Below, one piece after another: positions 52,543-60,893 of a DNA stretch of 64,000 nucleotides; positions within the stretch are counted from its first letter, which is position 1; every line of letters begins with the position of its first letter. Origin of the DNA: JALYNX01 sp963746905 (GTDB lineage Bacteria > Actinomycetota > Acidimicrobiia > Spongiisociales > ZC4RG35); contig CAVVCY010000001.1 in assembly GCA_963746905.1 (NCBI GenBank), positions 248,001 to 312,000 on the forward strand. The letters run 5' to 3'. The notes under the pieces were generated by a model. That model did no database searches and was not told the origin of the DNA. It saw nothing but the letters and a program-made list of their open reading frames with translations. The position numbers and the translations under genes were made by a program.

Positions 52543-53678
52543 AGTCGATCTACATGACCGACGACCTCGAGGCGGTGAGGGCACAAACCCGCACCTTCGT
52601 CGAACGCGAGATCGTCCCCAACGCCGCGCCCTGGGAGAAGGAAGGGGTGCCCCGACAGGTCTTGGACAACATGGGTGCGCTCGGCTTTTTCGGATTACGC
52701 ATCCCCGAGGAATACGGAGGGGTCGGACTGGGCGCATTGGCGTCAGTGGTTTTTGCGGAAGAGCTCGGCAGGTCGACGTATGGGGGATTCACTATCACCG
52801 TGCTTGTCCACACCGATCTCGCCGCTCCTTATGTGCTGAATTTCGGCACTCCTGTGCAGAAGGCACATTGGCTGCCCAGGTTTGCAACCGGACAGGCGAT
52901 CGCCGCCATCGCGGTTACCGAGCCTGATGCTGGATCCGATGTCGCCGCCATCCGCACCAGTGCTCGGCGGGAGGGTGACGGGTTTGTCATCAACGGCACG
53001 AAGATGTTCATCACCAACGGGGACAGCGCCGATGTGGTCTTTGTGGCGGCGAAGACCAACCCCGATGTAAAGGGTTCGCGCGGCATGTCGATCTTCGCCG
53101 TGGAGAAGGGGACCAGGGGCTTCAGCACCGGACGCGTGCTCGAGAAGATGGGCTGGCGGGCATCGGACACCAGCGAGCTGATCTTTGACGATGTGTGGGT
53201 CGGTGACGACAGCCTGATCGGTGAGGAGAACCGCGGCTTCTATTACATCATGGAGAACTTCCAGAACGAACGGTTGGCGATCATGGGGCAGGCGCTCGGG
53301 GAGGCACAACGTGCTCTCGAACTGACCGTCGCTCACGTCAAGGAAAGGCGGGCTTTCGGTTCCCCTTTGTGGGACAAGCAGGCGATCAGACAGCGGATTG
53401 CGATGCGACAGACAGAGATCGACGCAGGCCGTGAGCTGACCTATCGGGCTGCATGGCTGACCGACCAGGGCGAGGACGCCGTGCGCGAGGTATCAGAGGT
53501 GAAGGCCTACGTCGGTGAGCTGGCAAATCGGGTCCTATACGACTGTGTCCAATTCCATGGCGGCATGGGTTTCATCGCCGAAACCACTGTGGAGCGCCTT
53601 TATCGGGACGTTCGGATCGCAAGCATTGGCGGTGGCGCCACCGAGGTCATGCTCGACGAAGTGGCAAAGAGGCTGTAG
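52539..53678 (+). CDS. Acyl-CoA dehydrogenase
   Basis: 379 aa from a GTG overlapping the lyase stop. FAD and substrate motifs are clear: LGFFGLRIPEEYGGVGLGALA, IAAIAVTEPDAGSDVAAI, KMFITNGDSADVVFV, ERRAFGSPLWDKQAIRQRIA and QFHGGMGFIAETTVERLYRDVRI. The C-terminal site reads IGGGATEVML, without the usual YEG Glu; the catalytic Glu is probably in FQNERLAIMGQAL, as in isovaleryl- and long-chain enzymes. With HMG-CoA lyase upstream, isovaleryl-CoA is a reasonable but unproven substrate. Confidence 0.9.
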   Translation: MKSIYMTDDLEAVRAQTRTFVEREIVPNAAPWEKEGVPRQVLDNMGALGFFGLRIPEEYGGVGLGALASVVFAEELGRSTYGGFTITVLVHTDLAAPYVLNFGTPVQKAHWLPRFATGQAIAAIAVTEPDAGSDVAAIRTSARREGDGFVINGTKMFITNGDSADVVFVAAKTNPDVKGSRGMSIFAVEKGTRGFSTGRVLEKMGWRASDTSELIFDDVWVGDDSLIGEENRGFYYIMENFQNERLAIMGQALGEAQRALELTVAHVKERRAFGSPLWDKQAIRQRIAMRQTEIDAGRELTYRAAWLTDQGEDAVREVSEVKAYVGELANRVLYDCVQFHGGMGFIAETTVERLYRDVRIASIGGGATEVMLDEVAKRL

Positions 53679-53700
53679 GTCTCAAGTCTCAAGTCTCAAG
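53677..53700. repeat. Type A intergenic repeat, copy 3 (GTCTCAA tandem)
   Basis: Three tandem GTCTCAA heptamers. It overlaps the acyl-CoA dehydrogenase stop and supplies the last codons and stop of the opposite-strand DUF983 gene. Confidence 0.65.
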
Positions 53701-54101
53701 GCCGAGCGTTGTCTTGCTGCTTCTACTTCCGACGGCTCCAAAGGGTGCCATCCGAGCTCCAGGGCAGCCCACAGTGTCTTGGATACCGGGTAGAAGGCGA
53801 TCGGTATGACTCCGTTGGCGATGATCGTGACCACTCCGAGAGCAGTCCAGGGGACATCGGGCCAGGAGATCAGGATGCCGGTGACGAACATCAACAGGAA
53901 TGTCCCGAAGGTCACGGTCGTGTTGATTATCAAAGCCCCGACCCAATAACCCTCCTCACGCTCGAAGTGGATGCCGCATTGGCCGCAGTTCTCCTTCATC
54001 TTGAAATACGTGTCGAAGGCCTGGGCGCCGCATCGAGGGCATCGTCTCCTGAGTCCCCGCCAGATCCTCGTGCCGCCGGCAACTCTCTGGTAGTGGCTCA
54101 C
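53682..54101 (-). CDS. DUF983 family membrane protein
   Basis: 139 aa from a GTG at 54101. The N-terminal CPRCGAQAFDTYFKMKENCGQCG has two CxxC pairs (a zinc ribbon), followed by GYWVGALIINTTVTFGTFLLM and a second helix pair (WTALGVVTIIANGVIPIAFYPV), then KTLWAALELGWHPLEP. This is the DUF983 pattern, a small membrane protein of unknown function. Its last residues (LRLET) and stop come from a type A repeat, so the original C-terminus may have been altered. Confidence 0.8.
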   Translation of the reverse strand: MSHYQRVAGGTRIWRGLRRRCPRCGAQAFDTYFKMKENCGQCGIHFEREEGYWVGALIINTTVTFGTFLLMFVTGILISWPDVPWTALGVVTIIANGVIPIAFYPVSKTLWAALELGWHPLEPSEVEAARQRSALRLET

Positions 54102-54125
54102 AGCGGCGAGGCTATCGTCGGCAGT

Positions 54126-54770
54126 GTGACTGACGATCGGATCGCCCGCCTCAGACGGGAGTATGAGGCACGGGGTCTCGTGGAGGGGGAGATGGCAGCC
54201 GATCCGACCTCCCAATTCGAGGATTGGTTCTCCTCTGCGGTCGCATCAGGGATCGACGAACCCAACGCATTTGTCCTGTCGACTTCCACAATCGAAGGGC
54301 GGCCGTCAGGGCGGACGGTCCTGATGAAGAGCTTCGACGAGTCGGGAATTGTCTTCTACACCGGTCTCGAATCGCGCAAGAGCGTCGAAATCCGATCCAA
54401 TCCGTGGGCGGCGGCCACTTTCGTCTGGATCCAACTCCATCGACAAGTCAGGTTCGAAGGCGCGGTTGCTCCTGTGGACGCCGCGGTCGCGGATGCGTAT
54501 TTTGAAACCCGACCAAGGGGGTCTCAGATCGCCGCTCACGCATCGAGGCAAAGCACGATCATCGAATCCCGCGATGAGCTGGATCGACGATTTGCCGAGT
54601 TGGAGGAGGAGTTCGCCGATGGCTTGGTGACGAGGCCGGAGCTTTGGGGTGGCTGGAGACTCTCACCGACGAGCGTCGAGTTCTGGCAGGGCCAGCCGAA
54701 TCGATTTCATGATCGGGTGCTCTATTCGAGGGACGGAGTCAATTGGGTGATGCAGAGGCTGGCACCGTGA
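54126..54770 (+). CDS. pdxH: Pyridoxamine 5'-phosphate oxidase
   Basis: 214 aa from a GTG at 54126, 24 bp from the divergent DUF983 start. LRREYEARGLVEGEMAADPTSQFEDWF, PNAFVLSTSTIEGRPSGRTVLMKSFDESGIVFYTGLESRKSVEI (FMN site), ATFVWIQLHRQVRFEGAV, YFETRPRGSQIAAHASRQS and the C-terminal WGGWRLSPTSVEFWQGQPNRFHDRVLY are all canonical. It uses FMN and O2 to make pyridoxal 5'-phosphate. It overlaps the next gene by 4 bp. Confidence 0.95.
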   Translation: MTDDRIARLRREYEARGLVEGEMAADPTSQFEDWFSSAVASGIDEPNAFVLSTSTIEGRPSGRTVLMKSFDESGIVFYTGLESRKSVEIRSNPWAAATFVWIQLHRQVRFEGAVAPVDAAVADAYFETRPRGSQIAAHASRQSTIIESRDELDRRFAELEEEFADGLVTRPELWGGWRLSPTSVEFWQGQPNRFHDRVLYSRDGVNWVMQRLAP

Positions 54771-55510
54771 GGGTGCACGTGATCGGCTCATCGGGCACGT
54801 TCCCGGTCCCGGGCCGGCCCGCCTCCGGATACGTGATCGAACAGGAGGGCACCAGGGTCTGGTGTGACGCCGGCCCTGACACTTTCACGGGGCTTCCGGT
54901 GGAGCCCGACATGATTGATGCCATTGTCATCTCCCACCAGCACCCCGATCACTGCTCGGATCTGATGACCGCTTTCCATGCCTGGACCTACCGGCCCGAG
55001 CCGCGCATGGGCATACCGCTGTATGCGCCGCAGTCGGTGTGGGACAGGCTGTCATCGTTTCTCGACTCAGGCCAGGGTGATCACCTCGATCGGTGCTATG
55101 ACTTTCACCCTGTGTGGACAGGGGACACAGCCGAAATAGGGCCTATTACGCTGACCTTCGTCGAGATGGATCACTCGGTGCCAACCGTTGGCTCCCGGTG
55201 GGAGTCGAATGGTCGGGTGATCTTCTACACAGGGGATACCGGCCCCCAGGGTGAGTGGAGGGAGCTCGCCAGGGACGTGGATGTCCTTCTTGCCGAGGCC
55301 GGCTACCAGGGCGAGCGGGGCCCGGGGGACTACCCGCACCATCTCACCGCGACCGAGGCGGGGGCGATCGCCAGAGAGATGGGAGCGAAGCGATTGGTGC
55401 TGACCCATATCCCGCCCTACCTGGACGTATCCCGATCAGTGCACGAGGCAGAGCTGACGTTCGACCGACCGGTTGCGGCGGCGACCCCAGGGACGCAATT
55501 CGATGTCTAG
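54767..55510 (+). CDS. MBL-fold metal-dependent hydrolase (RNase Z/ElaC-like fold)
   Basis: 247 aa from the GTG overlapping pdxH; an upstream TTG at 54743 is less likely. VHVIGSSGTFPVPGRPASGYVIEQEG, the metal motif SHQHPDHCSDL (HxHxDH), FYTGDTG and LTHIPPYL give the metallo-beta-lactamase fold. Such actinobacterial proteins are often annotated as ribonuclease Z-like or cyclic-nucleotide-hydrolase-like. Location just before RNase PH would suit RNA processing, but this is only context. Confidence 0.82.
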   Translation: MRVHVIGSSGTFPVPGRPASGYVIEQEGTRVWCDAGPDTFTGLPVEPDMIDAIVISHQHPDHCSDLMTAFHAWTYRPEPRMGIPLYAPQSVWDRLSSFLDSGQGDHLDRCYDFHPVWTGDTAEIGPITLTFVEMDHSVPTVGSRWESNGRVIFYTGDTGPQGEWRELARDVDVLLAEAGYQGERGPGDYPHHLTATEAGAIAREMGAKRLVLTHIPPYLDVSRSVHEAELTFDRPVAAATPGTQFDV

Positions 55511-55522
55511 TTTCGGTGGCGG

Positions 55523-56224
55523 ATGACGGCAAGAGCCCACGATCAGCTTCGACCGGTGGAGATGGAGCTGGGCTTCACCGAGGCCACCCCCGGATCAGTC
55601 TTGATCTCCTTCGGGCGGACCAAAGTCCTTTGCACCGCCTCGGTCGAGGCCGAAGTTCCGCGGTGGATGAAAGACTCGGGCAAGGGCTGGGTGACGGCCG
55701 AGTATGCAATGCTGCCGGGGGCCTCACCCGAGCGGGTGCGTCGGGATCATGTCTCCGGTGGGCGGGCCCAGGAGATCTCGCGCCTGATCGGGCGGTCGCT
55801 GCGGGCAGCCGTGGATCTCAATGCTCTTGGGGAGGGGATGGCCCGAGTCGACTGCGACGTCATAGAGGCAGACGGCGGGACCCGGACCGCAGCAATCACC
55901 GGCGCCTGGGTGGCCCTGCATCAGGCTTTCGAAGACGCGGTGGAGCGAGGGGCACTGGTTCGGAATCCGATCATCGACGAAGTCGCGGCGATCTCGGTCG
56001 GAATCGTCGACGGGGAAGCGAAACTGGATCTCGAATATGAGAGCGATTCGGCCGCCGAGGTGGATTTGAACGTTGTCATGTCGGGACGGGGTCTGCTCGT
56101 CGAAGTCCAGGGCACTGCGGAACGTGCTCCGTTCAGTCGAAGCGATCTCGATGGCTTACTGGATCTAGCCACCAAAGGGATCTCCGAGCTCCATGCTCTT
56201 CAGCGGGAGGCGGTTGCAGGGTGA
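55523..56224 (+). CDS. rph: Ribonuclease PH
   Basis: 233 aa. FTEATPGSVLISFGRTKVLCTASVE, GWVTAEYAMLPGASPERVRRD, GRAQEISRLIGRSLRAAVD, VDCDVIEADGGTRTAAITGAWVAL and VGIVDGEAKLDLEYESDSAAEVDLNVVMSGRG are the RNase PH signature. It trims tRNA 3' ends phosphorolytically. Its stop overlaps rdgB by 4 bp. Confidence 0.96.
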   Translation: MTARAHDQLRPVEMELGFTEATPGSVLISFGRTKVLCTASVEAEVPRWMKDSGKGWVTAEYAMLPGASPERVRRDHVSGGRAQEISRLIGRSLRAAVDLNALGEGMARVDCDVIEADGGTRTAAITGAWVALHQAFEDAVERGALVRNPIIDEVAAISVGIVDGEAKLDLEYESDSAAEVDLNVVMSGRGLLVEVQGTAERAPFSRSDLDGLLDLATKGISELHALQREAVAG

Positions 56225-56796
56225 TCCCGAGGCTGGTCGTCGCCTCTAAGAATCCGGACAAGATCACAGAGATCGAAGATGTCATCGAGCCCCTGGGGAT
56301 CGCCGGCGAGATAGTCCGTGGACTGGACTGGCCGGACGTCGAGGAGACGGGAGCCACCCTCGTTGACAACGCGCTGCTCAAGGCGAGAGAGGTGATGGCA
56401 GTCGTCGGCCTTCCCACGGTGGCCGACGATACGGGTCTCGAGGTCCTTGCCCTCGGGGGTCGCCCCGGTGTCAACACGGCCCGTTTCGCTGGGCTCAAGG
56501 CGAGTTACTCGGACAACGTCGCCCTGTTGCTCGAGGAGATGAGTGGGGTCGTCGACCGCCGTGCCAGGTTCCGCACGGTGGTCGCTCTGGCCTTTCCCGA
56601 TGGGACAGAGGTCGTGGCCGAGGGAGCGGTCGACGGCGTGATAACGGACGAACGACGCGGGGATCGCGGCTTCGGATACGACCCGGTGTTCGAGGTGGAT
56701 GGTCGCACCCTCGCAGAGATGTCTCTGGAGGAGAAGAACGGTCTTTCGCATCGGGCGCGAGCCCTGAGGGCGTTGGCGATGGAGCTCGATCGGTGA
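56221..56796 (+). CDS. rdgB: XTP/dITP diphosphatase (RdgB/HAM1)
   Basis: 191 aa from a GTG. LVVASKNPDKITEIEDVI (substrate loop), ETGATLVDNALLKAREVM, VADDTGLEVLALGGRPGVNTARFAG, DRGFGYDPVFEVDG and MSLEEKNGLSHRARALRAL are all diagnostic. It cleans deaminated purine nucleotides from the pool. It lies in an rph-rdgB-ndh overlap cluster, as often seen. Confidence 0.96.
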   Translation: MIPRLVVASKNPDKITEIEDVIEPLGIAGEIVRGLDWPDVEETGATLVDNALLKAREVMAVVGLPTVADDTGLEVLALGGRPGVNTARFAGLKASYSDNVALLLEEMSGVVDRRARFRTVVALAFPDGTEVVAEGAVDGVITDERRGDRGFGYDPVFEVDGRTLAEMSLEEKNGLSHRARALRALAMELDR

Positions 56797-58049
56797 GCAG
56801 GCTTCCCAAGGTCGTGATAGTCGGCGCCGGCTTCGGCGGCCTCAATGCTGCGAAGTCTCTGACTGGTGTGGGTGTCGAGGTCATCGTCATCGATCGCCGC
56901 AACTTCCATCTGTTCCAACCACTGCTCTATCAGGTGGCGGCCGCAGCTCTCAACCCGAGCGACATCGCCTATCCGATACGTTCCATCTTCCGGCGTCAGC
57001 CGAACATCAAAGCGATCCTCCTCGCCGAGGTCACCGCCATCGATCTCGATCGAAAGGTCGTGCGTCTCGACGACAACACCGAAGTCGCATACGAGTATCT
57101 GATCGTCGGGGCCGGCGCTACCCATTCTTATTTCGGAAAGGACGAGTGGGCGAAGGTAGCTCCGGGTCTGAAGACCATCGAGGACGCGCTGCACATCCGG
57201 GGCCGGATCCTCGCTGCCTTCGAGGCTGCGGAGCGGGAGCCCGAGTCGGCCGAGCGGCTGCTTACGTTCGTCGTCGTCGGCGGAGGGCCTACCGGCGTGG
57301 AGCTGGCCGGGGCATTGATCGAGATCGCGGTCCACTCGATGGAACGGGAGTTCCATGCGATCGACCCCGGGTCGGCTCGGGTGATTCTCGTGGAGGGGGC
57401 AGATCGGGTTCTACCCGTCTACCCCGAAGCGCTTTCGGAGAGCGCCCGACGACAGTTGCAGAGCTTGGGTGTGGAGGTTCGCACCAACGCCATGGTCGAT
57501 CTCGTCGACGACTCTGGAGTGACTCTGGCTGGCGGTGAGAGGATCGAGGCCGCGAACGTTCTTTGGGCCGCGGGGGTCAAGGCTTCGTCCCTCGGGGCGG
57601 GCCTTGGCGCGGAGCGGGACCGGTCGGGGCGGGTCATGGTCGAAGCGGACCTATCGCTGCCTGCCCATCGGGAAGTGTTCGTGGTCGGAGATCTGGCCGT
57701 GGTTCCTGGAGTGCCTGGAGTGGCGCCGGCAGCGATGCAGATGGGACGTCATGCGGCTCGAGGCATCCGGGCGGACCTGGCGGGGGAGCTCCGGACCGGG
57801 TTCCGCTACCGCAACAAGGGATCTCTGGCCACCATCGGGCGGGCGAGGGGGGTAGCTCATTTTCCCTGGCTTGACTTCTCCGGGTTCCCGGCCTGGTTTG
57901 CCTGGCTAGCCGTCCACATCTTCTATCTGATCGGGTTCAGAAACCGGATCCTGGTGTTGGTGTCCTGGGCGTGGAGCTATCTGACGTTTCGTCGGGGGGC
58001 AAGGATCATCACCGAGGTGCCGCCCACTCCGGGTGGAAGTGAGCCGTAG
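56793..58049 (+). CDS. ndh: Type II NADH:quinone oxidoreductase
   Basis: 418 aa from a GTG overlapping rdgB. Two Rossmann motifs (VIVGAGFGGLNAAKSL near the start for FAD; FVVVGGGPTGVELAGALIEIA for NADH), FQPLLYQVAAAALNPSDIAYPIR, VGDLAVVPGVPGVAPAAMQMGRHAARGI and a C-terminal amphipathic or membrane segment (WFAWLAVHIFYLIGFRNRILVLVSWAWSYLTF). It passes electrons from NADH to membrane quinone without proton pumping. Length and motifs are normal. Confidence 0.95.
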   Translation: MSRLPKVVIVGAGFGGLNAAKSLTGVGVEVIVIDRRNFHLFQPLLYQVAAAALNPSDIAYPIRSIFRRQPNIKAILLAEVTAIDLDRKVVRLDDNTEVAYEYLIVGAGATHSYFGKDEWAKVAPGLKTIEDALHIRGRILAAFEAAEREPESAERLLTFVVVGGGPTGVELAGALIEIAVHSMEREFHAIDPGSARVILVEGADRVLPVYPEALSESARRQLQSLGVEVRTNAMVDLVDDSGVTLAGGERIEAANVLWAAGVKASSLGAGLGAERDRSGRVMVEADLSLPAHREVFVVGDLAVVPGVPGVAPAAMQMGRHAARGIRADLAGELRTGFRYRNKGSLATIGRARGVAHFPWLDFSGFPAWFAWLAVHIFYLIGFRNRILVLVSWAWSYLTFRRGARIITEVPPTPGGSEP

Positions 58050-58057
58050 GGGGCTTG

Positions 58058-58142
58058 TGCGGGCGAGAGGATTTGAACCTCCACGGACTTTCGTCCACTG
58101 GGACCTAAACCCAGCGCGTCTGCCAAGTTCCGCCACACCCGC
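58058..58142 (-). tRNA. tRNA-Leu (TAG)
   Basis: 85 nt, with a long variable arm typical of Leu. Acceptor GCGGGTG pairs with CGCCCGC (one wobble); the anticodon loop TTTAGGT gives TAG. T-loop TTCAAAT. CCA is not encoded. Confidence 0.9.
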
Positions 58143-58201
58143 GTGTGAACTTGCCATTGTCCCATGAAAAACGCCCCCTGCCGGACCGGGAGCGAGGTTG
58201 G

Positions 58202-58275
58202 TGGGCCGCCCGGGACTCGAACCCGGAACCTTGGGCTTAAGAGGCCCCTGCTGCTGCCAGTTGAGCTAGCGGCCC
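58202..58275 (-). tRNA. tRNA-Lys (CTT)
   Basis: 74 nt. Acceptor GGGCCGC/GCGGCCC; anticodon loop CTCTTAA gives CTT; T-arm GGGTTCGAGTCCC. Confidence 0.9.
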
Positions 58276-58287
58276 GCTGGCCTGAGC

Positions 58288-58989
58288 TTAATTCCCGAGA
58301 CGATTTGCAAGGAACTCCACCCAGGCAATGGTCCGATGGAAGGCATCAGCGCTTCGACGCAACCTCACCGCGCACACCCCATTGGGAAGATGATTCTTGC
58401 GGTGACCGGTGCCGTCCGGCTTGACGAAGGTCTTGGTGAAATCCTTGAGATCGATTCCAAGTTCCGCTGACCACCATCGCCTCGCGCTCGACTCGTCGTT
58501 GTTCGCGTGGATGTTGAGCCGTGCTCTGAACTCGGCTGGCTGGCTGTGATACACGGACGCCCATCTCATGAACAGGCGGAGAGCGGCGGGATCTGCATTC
58601 GCCATTCCCAGCGTCGACTGGGTCTTGTATCCCTCTCCCCAGTAGAGAGTTGTACCCGCTACCCAAAGTGGTTCATGTACGAGGATCTTTGCTTCTGTCA
58701 ACGCTTGAGCCTTGATCAGGTTGATCTCTGACCGCCGTTTGCGGTTCGTGTCCCGGGGAATCCCAGCCTGGCTCCCGGTCCGCTCCTTGATCGCCGCGTA
58801 CTGCTCATCGGTGAGCCGAACCTCGCGGCACCAGGTGGCCAGGGTCGACTTCTTGACCGGGATCAGCTCCATGATCTCGGCGTAGGTCATCCCGACTCGG
58901 CGCAGATCTTTCCCTAACTCGGACCGCTCCCAGCGTGACGACTGGTCCCACTCCGCGATCCGAGCCTCCAATTCAGGCCCCACCCCCAT
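58288..58989 (-). CDS. Putative endonuclease-like protein with N-terminal HTH, inserted in the tRNA cluster
   Basis: 233 aa from an ATG at 58989. The N-terminus reads RVGMTYAEIMELIPVKKSTLATWCREVRLTDEQ, a helix-turn-helix. The middle TTLYWGEGYKTQSTLGMANADPAALRLFMRWASV and later FRARLNIHANNDESSARRWWSAELGI recall, from memory, a group of uncharacterised LAGLIDADG-like or homing-endonuclease-like proteins with a YWGEG motif. No LAGLIDADG string itself is seen, so activity is inference. Position between tRNA-Lys and four further tRNA genes fits a mobile gene. Confidence 0.6.
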   Translation of the reverse strand: MGVGPELEARIAEWDQSSRWERSELGKDLRRVGMTYAEIMELIPVKKSTLATWCREVRLTDEQYAAIKERTGSQAGIPRDTNRKRRSEINLIKAQALTEAKILVHEPLWVAGTTLYWGEGYKTQSTLGMANADPAALRLFMRWASVYHSQPAEFRARLNIHANNDESSARRWWSAELGIDLKDFTKTFVKPDGTGHRKNHLPNGVCAVRLRRSADAFHRTIAWVEFLANRLGN

Positions 58990-59051
58990 AGTTCGAAGAT
59001 ATGGATGGGGTGGGACAGAAACCAGAGGGCCGTTACCCTGAGTGTGATCAA

Positions 59052-59125
59052 CGGGCTGTGGCGCAGCTTGGTAGCGCGCTGCGTTTGGGACGCAGAGGTC
59101 GTCGGTTCAAGTCCGACCAGCCCGA
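59052..59125 (+). tRNA. tRNA-Pro (TGG)
   Basis: 74 nt. Acceptor CGGGCTG/CAGCCCG; anticodon loop TTTGGGA gives TGG; T-arm GTCGGTTCAAGTCCGAC. First of four + strand tRNAs. Confidence 0.92.
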
Positions 59126-59148
59126 CGAAGGCCGTAAACTGACCCTCC

Positions 59149-59221
<73 letters not shown>

Positions 59222-59259
59222 GAATGGGTCGCCCCTCGGGGCGAGATGTCCAAGCCCCT

Positions 59260-59333
59260 GCCCCTGTAGCTCAATGGGATAGAGCAGCGGACTTCTAATC
59301 CGCAGGTTGGGGGTTCGAGTCCTCCCGGGGGCG
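59260..59333 (+). tRNA. tRNA-Arg (TCT)
   Basis: 74 nt. Acceptor GCCCCTG/CGGGGGC; anticodon loop CTTCTAA gives TCT; T-loop GGTTCGAGTCC. Confidence 0.93.
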
Positions 59334-59354
59334 CGAGGACGACCCATTCGACAT

Positions 59355-59430
59355 GGTGGCCGTAGCTCAGTCCGGTTAGAGCACCTGGTTGTGGTCCAGG
59401 ACGTCGCGGGTTCGAATCCCGTCGGTCACC
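59355..59430 (+). tRNA. tRNA-His (GTG)
   Basis: 76 nt including the extra G at position -1, which pairs with C73 and is specific to tRNA-His. Anticodon loop TTGTGGT gives GTG; acceptor GTGGCCG/CGGTCAC. Confidence 0.93.
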
Positions 59431-59435
59431 CGAGA

Positions 59436-59460
59436 GTGGCCGCTCGTTTCGAGCGGCCAC
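59436..59460 (+). terminator. Strong hairpin after the tRNA cluster
   Basis: Perfect 11-bp stem GTGGCCGCTCG / CGAGCGGCCAC with a TTT loop, directly after tRNA-His and before tig. No T-run follows; an end-of-transcript or processing hairpin is inferred. Confidence 0.6.
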
Positions 59461-59498
59461 GTCTGATGGCGCAAGTCACATGTCCCAAGCAGGAGAAT

Positions 59499-60893
59499 AT
59501 GAGCACAACCATCACCGAGACCGGCCCCTTCGAGCGTCTGGTCAAATTCCGGCTGACCGAAGACGAGATCGCGGCCGGGAAGGCTGCCACCGCTCGAAAG
59601 CTCTCCCAGGACATGAAGCTTCCGGGATTCAGGCCTGGTAGAGCGCCGCTCCCGGTCGTGGAGGCAGCGGTAGGCACCGATCGGCTGCGGAGCGAGGTCA
59701 TCGACGACCTGGTGCCGCCTGCCCTGACCCAGGTCCTGGCCGCTGAGGAGATCAACCCGGCCGTCACGCCGCAACTGCAGAGTCTCAACGAGGTCGACAG
59801 CGGGGTTGATGTCGAAGTACTGGTGACGCTATGGCCCACCATCGAGCTTCCCAACTACAAGGATCGCGAGATCCAGGTGACATCTCCTGAAGTGACTGAC
59901 GAGGAATTGGAAGCCCAGGTCACCCGGATGCTCGAACAGTTCGCAACTGTCGAGGAAGTCGAACGCTCCGCCGGGCTCGGCGACTTCGTCTCGGTGGACA
60001 TTTCAGCCACCGACGGGGAGGAGGCAGTCCCCCAGGCCACCGCAGCCGACCTTCTCTACGAGGTCGGGTCCGGCCTGCTCATCCAAGGCATGGACGACCT
60101 CCTGGTTGGCGCATCGGCCGGAGACTCCGTGGTGTTCGACGCCCCGTTGCCGGATGGCTTCGGAGAGAGAGCGGGGGAACACGTGAAATTCAACGTTGCG
60201 GTCCAAGAGGTCAAGGAGCGGATCCTTCCTGCGTTGGATGACTCGTGGGTCGACGAGAACACCGAGTTCGAGACGGTCACAGAGCTCTATGCCGAACTCC
60301 GGGAGCGTCTATCCGAAGCCAAGCATCAAGCGGTGTCCCGTCAATTCGCCGAGCGTGCATTGAGCACTTTGGTCGACCAGGTCGAGATCGAGCTCCCTGA
60401 CGCATTGGTCCGGGCCGAGATGGATGATCACCTGCACCGCTTTCTTCATCGGCTCCAGGAGAGCGAGCTGACACTCGATGACTACTTCGCGGCTACCGGG
60501 GTCGAGCAGGATGCCTTCCTCGAAGACCTCCGCGGGCAGGCTGAGCTCTCCCTGAGGAACCAGCTGGTTCTCGAGGCAGTCGCCGAGGCGGAAGGCATCG
60601 AAGTGACCGAGGAGGACCTGTCCGAGACCCTCCGCGCGCTCGCCACCCAGTCCGGCGATCCTGTCGCCTATCTTCGGGCGTTTAGGGAGAGCGGCCGAGA
60701 ATTAGCCCTGGCCAGTGATATTCTCAGAAACAGGGCATTGGATGCCGTCTTCTCGAATGCCAACCCTGTGGACGAGGACGGCAACCCAATCGATTTGAGT
60801 TTGGAAGTCACGGAAGTCGAAGCCGAGGTTGTAGAGGCCGAGCCCGTCGAGGGCGAGGTTGTAGCGGCCGAAGTCTTGGAGGAGGAAGAATGA
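59499..60893 (+). CDS. tig: Trigger factor (ribosome-associated chaperone and peptidyl-prolyl isomerase)
   Basis: 464 aa from the ATG at 59499 with AGGAG eight bases upstream; earlier open frame overlaps tRNA-His and is false. The ribosome-binding domain contains GFRPGRAPLPVVEAAVG (the GFRxGRxP signature), followed by an FKBP-like part (GDFVSVDIS, LIQGMDDLLVGASAGDSVVFDAPLPDGFGERAGEHVKFNVAVQEVKER) and the C-terminal arms. The tail is an acidic EAE/VE-rich extension of about 30 residues, seen in several actinobacteria. It overlaps clpP by 4 bp: a tig-clpP-clpX set. Confidence 0.95.
   Translation: MSTTITETGPFERLVKFRLTEDEIAAGKAATARKLSQDMKLPGFRPGRAPLPVVEAAVGTDRLRSEVIDDLVPPALTQVLAAEEINPAVTPQLQSLNEVDSGVDVEVLVTLWPTIELPNYKDREIQVTSPEVTDEELEAQVTRMLEQFATVEEVERSAGLGDFVSVDISATDGEEAVPQATAADLLYEVGSGLLIQGMDDLLVGASAGDSVVFDAPLPDGFGERAGEHVKFNVAVQEVKERILPALDDSWVDENTEFETVTELYAELRERLSEAKHQAVSRQFAERALSTLVDQVEIELPDALVRAEMDDHLHRFLHRLQESELTLDDYFAATGVEQDAFLEDLRGQAELSLRNQLVLEAVAEAEGIEVTEEDLSETLRALATQSGDPVAYLRAFRESGRELALASDILRNRALDAVFSNANPVDEDGNPIDLSLEVTEVEAEVVEAEPVEGEVVAAEVLEEEE

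Noticed and set aside
59307..59498. N-terminal extension of trigger factor
   Set aside because: It overlaps tRNA-Arg and tRNA-His; the ATG at 59499 has a good AGGAG.
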